Shown: positions 32,686-41,124 of the stretch, piece by piece
Layout of the letters: each line of letters starts with the position of its first letter
Position numbering within the stretch: the stretch's first letter is position 1
Assembly (NCBI GenBank): GCA_035404185.1
Contig: DAONGN010000001.1
Coordinates: forward strand, 441,408 to 505,407
From: Candidatus Pacearchaeota archaeon
Lineage (GTDB): Bacteria; Patescibacteriota; Minisyncoccia; Minisyncoccales; Minisyncoccaceae
DNA: 64,000 bases
Direction: 5' to 3'
The notes under the pieces: model-generated
What the model was told of the DNA's origin: nothing
The model's input: the letters and a program-made list of their open reading frames with translations, nothing else
Databases searched by the model: none
Made by a program: the position numbers and the translations under genes

Positions 32686-33056
32686 AAGTATTTAAAGCCG
32701 TATATTATAGCTATGATAAATAGGAATGGATAAATAATAGAAGTAAAGAATAAGATAGTTCCTATTATTAAAACAATAACTTCGTAGATTAAAAACAAAG
32801 TAATCAAGAAAAGTCTCATTACAAATCCAATTACTCTAGTAATAATGTTTGATGCAAACGTTTCAATATATCTGCCAATATCAAATCCTCGACCATAATC
32901 CCACATGTATCTTCTCCAGGGTGAAAAAAGAGAGTGTAACGTTTCATTTATAGAAAAGAAGTCGAGCCCAAAAATAAGATAGTTTTTTAAAATAGATAAA
33001 ACTTTTTTTGGTGTGAGTACTAGTTGCCAGTATAGATATTTGATAAAAATATTCAT
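32682..33056 (-). CDS. Small membrane protein coupled to Clp ATPase
   Basis: 124 residues, with an amphipathic N-terminal half and two or three helices in the C-terminal half (ITRVIGFVMRLFLITLFLIYEVIVLI..., FFTSIIYPFLFIIAIIYGF). Translational coupling to the Clp ATPase suggests a membrane partner or adaptor. Promoter TGGACA, 17 bp, TATAAT lies upstream near 33085-33113, divergent from the acidic-protein promoter. No family recognised. Confidence 0.65.
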   Translation of the reverse strand: MNIFIKYLYWQLVLTPKKVLSILKNYLIFGLDFFSINETLHSLFSPWRRYMWDYGRGFDIGRYIETFASNIITRVIGFVMRLFLITLFLIYEVIVLIIGTILFFTSIIYPFLFIIAIIYGFKYL

Positions 33057-33259
33057 TCTTTTTGGCGATTTTTATGTCGTTGTATTGATTATAACTGCTT
33101 ACTATTAAAATGTCCATAATTTAATACTTGACAATAATTTTTCCATAATTATAATGGATATCATCAATAGAAAAAGGTCGGCACTTTATAACAAAAAATA
33201 ATAATTTTTATCTTTTTTAAAAAAGATAAAGTGTTCACAATTAACCTTTAATAAAATTT

Positions 33260-33490
33260 ATGATTTTTGAAGAAAAAATAAACGAAGAAGTTGAGTCAGT
33301 ATTAGGAGAAGATGAGTCTTGTGAAGCTGAAGAAAAAACAGAAAAAGTCACCTGCGAATATGACAATGAAGATGATTTTTTTGACGATGATGACGAAGCT
33401 GAGGCTGATGACGATGACGATATTGATGACGATGATGATGACGATATTGACGAAGAACTTGACGATGATGATGCAGACGAAGAAGAATAA
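33260..33490 (+). CDS. Highly acidic Asp/Glu-rich protein
   Basis: 76 residues. The C-terminal half is almost only Asp and Glu, after a short N-terminal part with two Cys. It resembles the acidic tail of RNA polymerase delta subunits, but the folded delta domain is absent. A consensus promoter TTGACA, 16 bp, TATAAT starts at 33128. The roughly 100-nt leader has a TTTATCTTTTTT hairpin, and a strong terminator follows. The other frames of this repeat look like shadows. Confidence 0.6.
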   Translation: MIFEEKINEEVESVLGEDESCEAEEKTEKVTCEYDNEDDFFDDDDEAEADDDDDIDDDDDDDIDEELDDDDADEEE

Positions 33491-33504
33491 TTTTTTAATC
33501 AATA

Positions 33505-33522
33505 GCCCCGCGAGTGCGGGGC
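33505..33522 (+). terminator. Terminator of the acidic-protein gene
   Basis: GCCCCG-CGAGTG-CGGGGC stem-loop 14 bp after the stop codon. The downstream T-run is weak (TTGTATATTGCTTTTTT). Confidence 0.75.
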
Positions 33523-33586
33523 TTGTATATTGCTTTTTTATTCTTGGGTGATATAATTAGAAATATAATAATAAAAAAAATACGTC

Positions 33587-34309
33587 ATGAAAATGAAGTT
33601 AGATAGGTGGAAAATTGCCACCATAATTCTTGCAGTTGTTTCTATCGTTTTAGCAGGTCTACTTTCTCAAACAATGATTGGTTCTCCTAAGAAAGCAGCA
33701 GAAAAGGCAATAGAATATATTAACAAAAACTTGGTGGCTGCTGGTACAACAGCAAAATTGATTAGCGTTGATAAGGAACAAATAGGAAATTTAAGAAAAA
33801 TAACTCTTGATGTTTCTGGGAATCAATTTGGTTCATATGTGAGTGTTGATGGAAGGTATCTTTTTGCTAGTGAACCATTTGATATGGACAAAACAACAGA
33901 CACGACAGCAACAACTGACACAACTGGAACAGTGGAAAGTACCGGAACTCAACTAGATGGAGGTTTTAGCGAAGCAAAAGATACAGAGGTTTGTACTGAA
34001 AATGAAAAACCAATAGTATATTTTTTTGGTTCGTCAAGCTGTCCTCATTGTCAATGGGAAGAACCAATACTTAAGAGTGTGATTGATCAATTTGGAGACA
34101 CTATTTCTTATCACGAAAATATTGATTCTGAAACAGACTATGATGTTTTTTCAAAATACAGTACGGGAGGAGTTCCTACCTTAGTAATTGGTTGTAAGTA
34201 TTATAGAGTAGGATCAGGTGAATCAGCTGGAGAAGAGTCAGAAAAAACATCTTTAAAGAATATTATCTGTCTTGCTACAGGAAATCAACCAGCTAGTATT
34301 TGTAAGTAA
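33587..34309 (+). CDS. Membrane-anchored thioredoxin-fold protein (CPHC)
   Basis: 240 residues: an N-terminal membrane anchor (about 10-30), a small domain, a Thr-rich linker (DTTATTDTTGTVEST) and a C-terminal thioredoxin-like domain. The active site is FFGSSSCPHCQWEEP with the CPHC motif typical of DsbA/DsbG-type oxidoreductases. The cis-Pro loop is GGVPTLVIG. It probably handles disulfides outside the membrane, which fits the Cys-containing secreted proteins of this genome. Specific partners are unknown. Confidence 0.85.
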   Translation: MKMKLDRWKIATIILAVVSIVLAGLLSQTMIGSPKKAAEKAIEYINKNLVAAGTTAKLISVDKEQIGNLRKITLDVSGNQFGSYVSVDGRYLFASEPFDMDKTTDTTATTDTTGTVESTGTQLDGGFSEAKDTEVCTENEKPIVYFFGSSSCPHCQWEEPILKSVIDQFGDTISYHENIDSETDYDVFSKYSTGGVPTLVIGCKYYRVGSGESAGEESEKTSLKNIICLATGNQPASICK

Positions 34310-34318
34310 TTTACAAGG

Positions 34319-34332
34319 CACCCGAAAGGGTG
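34319..34332 (+). terminator. Terminator of the thioredoxin-fold gene
   Basis: CACCC-GAAA-GGGTG followed by TTTTTG, 9 bp past the stop. Confidence 0.85.
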
Positions 34333-34389
34333 TTTTTGTTTTCTCCACCTTCTCTTGACAAAATTAATAAAATATTTATAATGTATTTG

Positions 34390-35103
34390 TAAGTTAAATA
34401 GTTCATTTTATATTAAATAAGAAGATTGATTTTGGTGGTTGTTTTTAGAGACTATCATCTTTAAAAACAGCCACCAAATGTGGCAAGTATAGCACTGTGG
34501 AATGTCAAATTTCCCCTACGGAGGTGGTGGGAATATGATTGTAATAAGAATCAACACTCATGTGATGAACGAGATCTTCCCGACGTAATCCTGGCCTGCC
34601 CGGACCCCTCGCAAGGAGGACTTCAATGATAAAAAATCTTTGACAATTCGGCGCGTTTAGCGCCGCTGGATAGTGAGGATGTTATTCTTCACTTATTGTG
34701 TAAGGCGACGAGTCCAAATGGTTATAGCTCATCATAGGAGCGTTAGAGCCGTTATCTCAGAGAAGCGTTTCTGCTCTCACATTGTTTAGCGACATCGATA
34801 CCCGCTCACACTCCTGGAAGATCAGCTTTTTCTCGTCCCTCTCCGCGATCTACGAACAAAAATTAGCAATACAAAAGGGAGAATTGCTAAAAAGCTAAAC
34901 AGCTAACTAGGAACCACACTAATAAAGTGAAGTAGTTGCTACAAACAACTACAAGGTAAGGGCATCCAAAGGGAAGGATCAACAGATCGAAAGAATTTAA
35001 TTCAAGTAGACTTGATAATCCCGAAAGCCCTCTCCCCAATTAATCTTCTTGTTTCAAACACCGGCCGCGTAAGCAAAATATTGTTTACGCGGCATTCCTT
35101 TTT
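34390..35103 (+). ncRNA. Large structured RNA candidate (about 700 nt)
   Basis: The stretch lacks any real gene but has a consensus promoter TTGACA (34355-34360), 16 bp, TATAAT (34377-34382). A strong terminator with a 13-bp stem lies at 35064-35093. The 5' end has a 17-bp hairpin, 34431-34447 with 34462-34478. Further hairpins include GGCGC/GCGCC near 34650, AGCAAT/ATTGCT near 34867 and GTAGTTG/CAACTAC near 34930. GC content is visibly higher than that of neighbouring genes. Motifs of RNase P, tmRNA and SRP RNA were sought by eye and not seen. A 17-codon frame behind GGAGG at 34535 is the only short peptide candidate. Confidence 0.6.
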
Positions 35104-35114
35104 CTAAACAAAAA

Positions 35115-35132
35115 ACTCCGCTTTCACGGAGT
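35115..35132 (-). terminator. rplL terminator
   Basis: ACTCCG-CTTTCA-CGGAGT with TTTTTTG on the minus strand, 14 bp past the rplL stop. Confidence 0.8.
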
Positions 35133-35145
35133 CATTTTGTTATCC

Positions 35146-35556
35146 TTATTTTAGTTCTACAGTTGCACCTGCTTCTGTAAATTTCTTTTTCATTTCTTCA
35201 GCTTCTTCCTTCTTAGCATCCTCCTTTATTGTTTGAGGAGCGGTAGCAATAGCGTCAACTAAGTCCTTGGCTTCTTTTAATCCTTTTTGAGTCAAGTCTC
35301 TTACAACTTTGATGACCTCAATCTTTTTGTCACCAGCCGATGTTAATACTACATTGAAAGAAGATTTTTCTTCTACGGCTGCACCGGCGGCTGCTGGAGC
35401 TGCGGCTGCTGCCATCATCTGAGGAGCGGCTGATACACCAAACTTCTTTTCTAATACCTTTACTAATTCAGCTAGATCCAAAACAGACATTTTTTCTATT
35501 TCTTCAACTAGCTTTTTGAACTTTTCAGGAACTTCGATTGTTGTTTCTTCTGCCAT
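35146..35556 (-). CDS. rplL: 50S ribosomal protein L7/L12
   Basis: 136 residues: N-terminal dimerisation helix ([26 protein letters not shown]), an Ala-rich hinge, and the C-terminal domain ([35 protein letters not shown]). It forms the flexible stalk that recruits translation factors. It follows rplJ. Confidence 0.97.
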   Translation of the reverse strand: MAEETTIEVPEKFKKLVEEIEKMSVLDLAELVKVLEKKFGVSAAPQMMAAAAAPAAAGAAVEEKSSFNVVLTSAGDKKIEVIKVVRDLTQKGLKEAKDLVDAIATAPQTIKEDAKKEEAEEMKKKFTEAGATVELK

Positions 35557-35577
35557 ATTTTTATATTTTATTATTTA

Positions 35578-36099
35578 TTATGCTTTTTGATCTCTTATTT
35601 GGGAAAGGGCTAATACCAATTTCCTCATATTTCCAGAAAGAACTCCTACTAAGTTTGTTGCTGGAGCGGATAATGTTCCAACAAGCATTCCCAATAACTG
35701 TTCTTTGCTTGGTAATTCGGCTAATTTGATAACATCGGCCATTTCGCAAAACTTGTTTTCTAGAAATCCTCCTAATATTTTAGCGTTTTTATTCTCTTTA
35801 GAGAATTGATATACTATTTTACTTGGAGCAATTTCGTCTTCGTAACCGAATACTATTGCTACTTCTCCTTCTAATTTTTTTAAACCAAGTTCTACATTTT
35901 TATTTTTAAGAGCTATTTCCATTAAACTCTTCTTGGCCACCTTCATTTCACTACCTTCTTTTTTTAAGTTTTCTCTTAACTTAGCCAATTCTTTAACCTT
36001 GATTTTGCTGAAGTCCATGAAAACTATTGATTTTTGCTTTTCAATCTTGGTTTCAAGATCAGTAATGATTTTTTGTTTTTGTTCTCTTGTTAATGCCAT
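35578..36099 (-). CDS. rplJ: 50S ribosomal protein L10
   Basis: 173 residues with the family pattern: IVFMDFSKIKVKELAKLRENL, KVAKKSLMEIALKN and the C-terminal helix that binds L7/L12 dimers. The gene has a structured leader and is followed by rplL. Confidence 0.96.
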   Translation of the reverse strand: MALTREQKQKIITDLETKIEKQKSIVFMDFSKIKVKELAKLRENLKKEGSEMKVAKKSLMEIALKNKNVELGLKKLEGEVAIVFGYEDEIAPSKIVYQFSKENKNAKILGGFLENKFCEMADVIKLAELPSKEQLLGMLVGTLSAPATNLVGVLSGNMRKLVLALSQIRDQKA

Positions 36100-36239
36100 A
36101 TAATTAAAAAATCTGTGATTCCACAGACGACCAACACAATATTGCTATTGTTTTTTCCTCAATAGGACTTATAAATGCCTATTTTCTGTGGAATTATTTA
36201 TTTATACTGCTATTATATCTATTTTTATATTTTTGTCAA
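36100..36239 (-). promoter_or_regulatory. L10 leader and rplJ promoter
   Basis: On the minus strand: promoter TTGACA (36234-36239), 16 bp, TATAAT (36212-36217), then a roughly 105-nt leader. A closing stem TTCCACAG (36119-36126) with CTGTGGAA (36186-36193) encloses bulged arms. Position and fold fit the ribosomal protein L10 leader, where excess L10 represses its own mRNA. Confidence 0.7.
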
Positions 36240-36749
36240 CTCTTCGGCAATAGCCTCACCAAACTCCTGTGCAAACTCAGCATTTTCTGCGGTTATAATA
36301 TTACCATCTTTAACTATAGAGCTTCTTTGATATATTCCATCATTTAATTGGACAATCTTAATTCCTGTCTTATCCATATCAGTAGACCAGACAGTTGCTT
36401 TTTTTCCTTTTAATACCCCAGCCTTGGCTAAGATTGTTGGAGTAATACAAATGGCGGCTAGTATCTTTTTTATAGCTACTGCCCTCCTTATAATCGTATA
36501 TGTAAGTTCGTTGTCTAAAAGTTTTACTGCTCCTTGCCCTCCTGCGAAAATAATGGCGTCAAAATCGTCAACATTTAAATCATTAATTAAAATATCAGCG
36601 ATTGCTTCGCCTCCGAATTTTCCAATAGCCCTATTTTTGTCGCAAGCTGTCTTAACAGAAATTCCATTATTTTCAAGAACCTCTTTGGTGACAAAATATT
36701 CTTCATCACGGAAATCTTTTGAAGCAACAATAATAATAGCTTTTTTCAT
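36225..36749 (-). CDS. DJ-1/PfpI family protein
   Basis: 174 residues from ATG 36747-36749 (MKKAIIIVASKDFRDEEYF). The class I glutamine amidotransferase-like fold is clear: DFDAIIFAGGQGAV and the nucleophile elbow AAICITPTILAKAG with Cys. Members are peptidases, deglycases or chaperones; the activity cannot be told. The 3' end overlaps the rplJ -35 region. Confidence 0.88.
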   Translation of the reverse strand: MKKAIIIVASKDFRDEEYFVTKEVLENNGISVKTACDKNRAIGKFGGEAIADILINDLNVDDFDAIIFAGGQGAVKLLDNELTYTIIRRAVAIKKILAAICITPTILAKAGVLKGKKATVWSTDMDKTGIKIVQLNDGIYQRSSIVKDGNIITAENAEFAQEFGEAIAEELTKI

Positions 36750-36793
36750 ATGTAAGTATTGTATCATATTTTTTTATAAAAAAAGAGAGCCGA

Positions 36794-37126
36794 TTAGGGC
36801 TTTGATGATATGTAGGTTATTTTGTTATCGAATTGAGAAGTTTTATCGCTTTCTTCTCCTAAGACATAGTTAGTCTTTTCTTCTTTGCCAGAGGATCTTT
36901 CTTTAATCCATTTTTTTAAAATATATTTAAGTCGGGGAAGACTTTTATACTCATTAGGAAGTTTAATTGAATATATTGTGCCATCGTTGCGATTCCTTCC
37001 CTTTATTTCTATCTCATCAACTTCCAAGAGTTTTTCTAATAGCACTTCAAGTTCATGAAACTCAATATGTTTTTTCTTTAAAACAATATGAGTTACGTTC
37101 ATTAGTTCTTTGATAACCACATCCAT
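36794..37126 (-). CDS. Unknown soluble protein (110 aa)
   Basis: 110 residues with an AGAGG ribosome binding site. Helical N-terminus (ELMNVTHIVLKKKHIEFHELEVLLEKLLEVDEIEIKG) followed by a short beta region and a disordered C-terminus. Not recognised. Confidence 0.6.
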   Translation of the reverse strand: MDVVIKELMNVTHIVLKKKHIEFHELEVLLEKLLEVDEIEIKGRNRNDGTIYSIKLPNEYKSLPRLKYILKKWIKERSSGKEEKTNYVLGEESDKTSQFDNKITYISSKP

Positions 37127-37186
37127 AGTTTTAACCTCTTAAATTTGTTAAATAACTCTAAATATATTCTACTATGAAACAAAAAA

Positions 37187-37202
37187 GAGGGCAACTGCCC
37201 TC
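37187..37202 (-). terminator. Terminator after the DUF5671-like gene
   Basis: GAGGGC-AACT-GCCCTC, with TTTTTTG on the minus strand. Confidence 0.8.
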
Positions 37203-37211
37203 TTCCACATA

Positions 37212-37628
37212 TTAGCTATCAGCTTCTTGTCTTTCTTTCCTAGCCATTTTCCAATGAATTATATACAATGGGAAAGCAATCAGTATCATTGTTATAGCAT
37301 CTAACATTCTTTTCTGTCTTTCTGATTTAATACAGGCATCTCCAGTGTTTGTGGCCTTCCAGTTTTCATAATCTCTAATCATATTATCTATTTGGGTTTT
37401 TTCATCTACAGTTAAGGCTGAGCTTTGTTTTAATTTTTCAGCATCAACTGCTGAATAAAAATATGGTTGATTAATACACATACCATAGTCTCTTTTCTCT
37501 ACCTCAGGAAAAACGTAGGCTTTAAGAGCAGTGTTGATTAGTGTGCCTGTTCCTACAGCAAAGAATATCAAGCTAATCAAGGAAACTACATAGAGATAAA
37601 TTGTCATTATTGTTTTTGTTTTTGTCAT
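37212..37628 (-). CDS. DUF5671-like membrane protein
   Basis: 138 residues. A first helix IYLYVVSLISLIFFAVGTGTLIN, a soluble loop with two Cys, and a second helix ITMILIAFPLYIIHWKMARKE. The YLYVVSLISLI...GTLIN start and the IIHWKMA end resemble DUF5671 proteins. Function unknown. It lies 2 bp after the GNAT gene. Confidence 0.6.
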   Translation of the reverse strand: MTKTKTIMTIYLYVVSLISLIFFAVGTGTLINTALKAYVFPEVEKRDYGMCINQPYFYSAVDAEKLKQSSALTVDEKTQIDNMIRDYENWKATNTGDACIKSERQKRMLDAITMILIAFPLYIIHWKMARKERQEADS

Positions 37629-37630
37629 AT

Positions 37631-38140
37631 TTATATATATTTAACCATTATATCTTTATCCATTAATTTTCCGTAATGGCTTGCTCCCTTTTTAATGGTG
37701 CCTAATTTTTTGAACCCCATCTTTTTATATAAATTGATGGCGACCTTGTTCTTTGAATAGGCATAAAGAGTTACTATTTTAACTTTCAATTCCTTATGAG
37801 CTTTTTCTATAACTTTTTTTAATAATTTTTCTCCTAATCCCCTTCCCCTTATTTCTTTTTTTAATAATATTCCTAATTCACCAACATGTTTTCTTACTCC
37901 TTTATCAATCAACGAAATATCACCAATACCACAGCACTTTTCACTAACATCTATTATTAAAGTAACCCTTGTCTTTGTTTCTATTTCTTTTAATAATTTC
38001 TTAAAGAATTTTTTCTCTTCATTTAATGTTAGTTTTTCTTGAGCTAATATATATGCTTTTTCTTTCACCAAAGAATTAATCATTTCGAGGGCTGATTTTA
38101 CATCACTTATTGCTGGTTCTCTAAAAATTATCTTTTCCAT
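37631..38140 (-). CDS. GNAT family N-acetyltransferase
   Basis: 169 residues with a canonical GNAT core: VGELGILLKKEIRGRGLGEKLLKKVIEKA (acetyl-CoA-binding R/Q-x-x-G-x-G/A motif as RGRGLG) and the C-terminal VALNLYKKMGFKKLGT-type strand (here NKVAINLYKKMGFKKLG). The likely acceptor is an amine, possibly a ribosomal protein terminus as in RimI/RimJ. The substrate is unknown. Confidence 0.88.
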   Translation of the reverse strand: MEKIIFREPAISDVKSALEMINSLVKEKAYILAQEKLTLNEEKKFFKKLLKEIETKTRVTLIIDVSEKCCGIGDISLIDKGVRKHVGELGILLKKEIRGRGLGEKLLKKVIEKAHKELKVKIVTLYAYSKNKVAINLYKKMGFKKLGTIKKGASHYGKLMDKDIMVKYI

Positions 38141-38211
38141 GTATTAATTATATCAAAATGCTTTCAGATTGACAAATATTATAATTATGTTATTATGGCG
38201 AAGGTACTTTT

Positions 38212-38388
38212 ATGCCCATTTTTAAACCAGGAACCCCTATGGGTCAAAGGAACAGATTAATCAAGGATTGTATTAATGGGAATAGATCTCCTGCTCCAAC
38301 AAACGAGCAGGTGAAAAGAAACAGGAGGCTTGCTGCTAATCCTAATGCTGTCTACGAAAATTTTCCTTCAAGGAAATCTTACGCGTAG
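38212..38388 (+). CDS. Small Arg/Asn-rich basic protein (58 aa)
   Basis: A 58-codon frame, MPIFKPGTPMGQRNRLIK... ending NFPSRKSYA, with a GAAGG ribosome binding site, promoter TTGACA (near 38169), 16 bp, TATTAT, and its own terminator. It is strongly basic (many Arg, Lys) with TPMGQRNRLIKDCINGNRSPAP. The isolated gene with complete signals is convincing although short. No family recognised; a nucleic-acid or ribosome-binding role is a guess from charge. Confidence 0.65.
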   Translation: MPIFKPGTPMGQRNRLIKDCINGNRSPAPTNEQVKRNRRLAANPNAVYENFPSRKSYA

Positions 38389-38390
38389 AC
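38350..38390 (+). terminator. Terminator of the small basic protein gene
   Basis: GTCTACG (38350-38356) pairs with CGTAGAC (38384-38390), followed by seven T. The stem spans the last codons. Confidence 0.75.
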
Positions 38391-38395
38391 TTTTT

Positions 38396-38917
38396 TTATT
38401 GCATTTTTATCTCTGGTATTTCTTCGGGTAAGATTATCGAAGAAAAGATGACTGTTATAAAGCAAGATATAATTGTTAGCATTAGATTGGTTATAAAATC
38501 GTTTCCAATAGCAAATATTATTTTTTGGAAAAAATCAACAATGATCAATGATATTGCTGAAATGTAAAGAAAGAATCTCCAATCTCTCCATTTATTCATA
38601 CGGAACATTTTTTTATCTATCATTTGTTTGACAATATAGGCGACTATTACTAAAAGTGTTGAAATAATTGAAAGCTGAAACATTAAAATCATTGAAGCTA
38701 TCATTTCACTAGCTGAAAAAGTTAGTGCTCCCCCATAGGTTGCACCAACTTGTTTTATTCCTTCGTTAATTTCTTGTTCGCTAAAAGAACCTTTAATAAA
38801 CAAAGGGATAGCAAAAATTGATATAATTGATGAAATTAAACAAATAGTAATAAAAAGTAAATTTTTGTTTTTGAATATATTTACCCCTTTTATTATTCTT
38901 TGTTGTAGATTTTCCAT
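38396..38917 (-). CDS. Four-helix membrane protein, unknown
   Basis: 173 residues with four hydrophobic segments (about 18-40, 68-92, 109-131, 136-160). The soluble segment SEQEINEGIKQVGATYGGALTFSASEM lies between the first two. Not recognised. Confidence 0.6.
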   Translation of the reverse strand: MENLQQRIIKGVNIFKNKNLLFITICLISSIISIFAIPLFIKGSFSEQEINEGIKQVGATYGGALTFSASEMIASMILMFQLSIISTLLVIVAYIVKQMIDKKMFRMNKWRDWRFFLYISAISLIIVDFFQKIIFAIGNDFITNLMLTIISCFITVIFSSIILPEEIPEIKMQ

Positions 38918-38956
38918 ATATTTATTATACCAGTCCTATTTTTAATGTAAACAAAA

Positions 38957-38981
38957 AACCAAGCCCTAGAAGAGCTTGGTT
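38957..38981 (-). terminator. Cold-shock gene terminator
   Basis: AACCAAGC with GCTTGGTT around a nine-base loop, followed by TTTTG on the minus strand. Confidence 0.8.
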
Positions 38982-38994
38982 CTGTTTGATTTCC

Positions 38995-39192
38995 TTAGAT
39001 ACGGCTAACGTTTACTGCGTTAGGTCCTTTTGGAGATTCACCTTTTTCAAAAGATACTCTGTCACCAGTTTTCAACTCGTCGTAGCTTACGCCCTTAAGT
39101 TCATTACTGTGAAAAAATAAATCTTTTTCTTCTCCATCAACTGTGATGAAGCCGAATCCTTTGTCTGTAAGGTTTTTAATTGTTCCTTCCAT
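38995..39192 (-). CDS. cspA: Cold-shock domain protein
   Basis: 65 residues, one OB-fold cold-shock domain with RNP1 KGFGFITVDG and RNP2 DLFFHSNEL. RNA chaperone. The promoter (TTGACC, 17 bp, TACCAT at 39294-39322) is followed by a roughly 95-nt untranslated leader, as is usual for cold-shock mRNAs. Confidence 0.95.
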   Translation of the reverse strand: MEGTIKNLTDKGFGFITVDGEEKDLFFHSNELKGVSYDELKTGDRVSFEKGESPKGPNAVNVSRI

Positions 39193-39322
39193 GATTTAAA
39201 AGTTATTTGATTAATTTTTAAGGTTTTACCCTAAAGCTTAGCTCCTTGAATAATCTCGACTAAATTACTATTAAGTAACTATCTTACTAAATAATGGTAG
39301 CATTCAATACTAAATCGGTCAA
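39193..39322 (-). promoter_or_regulatory. cspA promoter and 5' leader
   Basis: TTGACC (39317-39322), 17 bp, TACCAT (39294-39299) on the minus strand. The leader includes a short inverted repeat TAGTTACTTAATAGTAATTT that could act as a temperature-sensitive fold; that role is inference. Confidence 0.5.
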
Positions 39323-39369
39323 CTCAAATTGTTAACATTTTTAAAAATAAAAATTATTTTTATTATAAA

Positions 39370-41124
39370 TTAACTTTCTCTTTTTCCGTGCATTAACATA
39401 CCAACTGCTTCTTTCATTGATCCCGCAAGAGTAATATCGCCTGCATTAACAAAGAATATCTGATCAGCATTTTCAATTGTATTTAAACGATGGGCAATAA
39501 TAATTTTAGTTGTCGATTTTGGCAATTTTCTTAATATTTCTTCAAGTAATTGTTCTGTCAGTGTATCAACATTAGCTGTTGCTTCGTCAAGAATTAATAC
39601 TTCTGGATTACGTAGAATTGCCCTAATAAAAGCAATTAATTGTTTCTGTCCCAAGCTCATAGTATCTCCACTTGAGAGTATTTTTGTATCAATTCCCTTT
39701 TCGAAATGGTCAAGAAGATTAAAAAGGTTTAGTTCTTTCAAAGCTTCTATTAGTTGCTTTTTTGAATAATTAATATATTTTTCATTTCCACAAATAATAT
39801 TATCCATAATAGTTCCAGCAAAAAGGAATGGTTCTTGAAGAATAAATCCTATTTTTTGTGTGCGTTCGCTATGTTTATATGAACGGATATCTAATCCGTC
39901 AAGCAAAACTATTCCTTTTGTCGGATCGTATAGTCTGGCCATAAGTGAAGCAGTGGTTGTTTTACCACCCCCAGTCGGACCAACAATAGCATAGGTCTTT
40001 CCTCTTTCTAGGCTAAAGTTGATATTATGCAAGACTTCACTTCCATTAGGGTATGAAAAAGAAACATTTCTGAATTCCAATATAGATTTTTTATCAAAAC
40101 TTTCTGAGATTATTATTGGCATATCTGATTCTAATTCAAGGATTTCTGAAATACGATCAATTCCAGCCAAAGCTAATTGTAAAGATGACCAGACTGCAGC
40201 CATTTGTCTTAGAGGATTGTAGAAATTATTGACATAAAGCAAGAAAGCTATTAGTAGACCAACAGTAAGATTGCCTTGAGTGATAAGATAGATGCCAAAA
40301 GACAAAATAATAAGTTGAGCGATATTTCCAGCTAAAGTATAAATGGGTAAAAAAATATTACTAGCAATGCCGGAACTTATTGATGCTTTATAATTATCAT
40401 CATTAACTTGTTTGAACTTATTGCGAAAATAATCAAGACGATTAAAAGCAACAATTACTTTAAAGTTATTGAAACTTTCCTGTATTTCAGCACTCATGGT
40501 TCCTAATGCTTGCAAGCTTTTTAAATTAGCCTTACGTACCCAATTAGAAAGTAATTGTGTTAGTATTAATACGCCCAAAGCAGGAATTAAGGCACTAAAA
40601 CCGAGACGAATATTTAGTACTAAAAGAAATATTCCCGCTCCAATGATTATCATTATGTTGTTAACAAACTGCATTAGAGCTTGAGAAAAGAATTGGTTTA
40701 ATTTATCAGTATCATTATTAATACGAGAGATAAGATCTCCAGTTTTATTTTGGTCAAAAAATGCTACTGGCAATTCTTGGAGCTTGTTGAATAAGGCGTT
40801 GCGAAGATTAAAAAGCATTCTTCGTCCTACTCCCCCCATTGTTGCCATTTGGGTATAGGTTGAAAAAAGATTAAAAAGATACATTAAGAGAAGAATGGCC
40901 GAAAACATTAATACTCCTTTAAGATTACCGTTTTGAATATATTTATCAATAATGTCGCTGATGAGAATAGGAGCATAAAGAGTGGTAGCTGAACTAATTA
41001 AAACAGCTGTTAAAGCAATGATTAAATTTTTCTTTTCGTTAACCAATAGAGGCGTTAACCTTTCAAAAGCCGTGCGGAAAACTCCTATTTGTTCATTATT
41101 GTCGATTTTAAGCTTGTAATTCAT
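39370..41124 (-). CDS. ABC exporter subunit, canonical ATP site
   Basis: 584 residues: six-helix exporter membrane domain (about 20-320) and one ATPase domain. Walker A is GPTGGGKTTTASL, Walker B is VLILDEATANVD with the catalytic Glu, but the signature motif is degraded to MSLGQKQ. It overlaps the partner gene by 17 bp. With the partner it should form a heterodimer with one working and one degenerate ATP site. The substrate is unknown; lipids or drugs are typical. Confidence 0.93.
   Translation of the reverse strand: MNYKLKIDNNEQIGVFRTAFERLTPLLVNEKKNLIIALTAVLISSATTLYAPILISDIIDKYIQNGNLKGVLMFSAILLLMYLFNLFSTYTQMATMGGVGRRMLFNLRNALFNKLQELPVAFFDQNKTGDLISRINNDTDKLNQFFSQALMQFVNNIMIIIGAGIFLLVLNIRLGFSALIPALGVLILTQLLSNWVRKANLKSLQALGTMSAEIQESFNNFKVIVAFNRLDYFRNKFKQVNDDNYKASISSGIASNIFLPIYTLAGNIAQLIILSFGIYLITQGNLTVGLLIAFLLYVNNFYNPLRQMAAVWSSLQLALAGIDRISEILELESDMPIIISESFDKKSILEFRNVSFSYPNGSEVLHNINFSLERGKTYAIVGPTGGGKTTTASLMARLYDPTKGIVLLDGLDIRSYKHSERTQKIGFILQEPFLFAGTIMDNIICGNEKYINYSKKQLIEALKELNLFNLLDHFEKGIDTKILSSGDTMSLGQKQLIAFIRAILRNPEVLILDEATANVDTLTEQLLEEILRKLPKSTTKIIIAHRLNTIENADQIFFVNAGDITLAGSMKEAVGMLMHGKRES

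Noticed and set aside
33312..33551. Met/Thr-rich frame overlapping the acidic gene
   Set aside because: It is the +1 reading of the GAT/GAC repeat and has no separate signals.
34390..35103. RNase P RNA, SRP RNA or tmRNA
   Set aside because: The hallmark motifs of these RNAs were looked for by eye on both strands and not found. A computed covariance search would be decisive.
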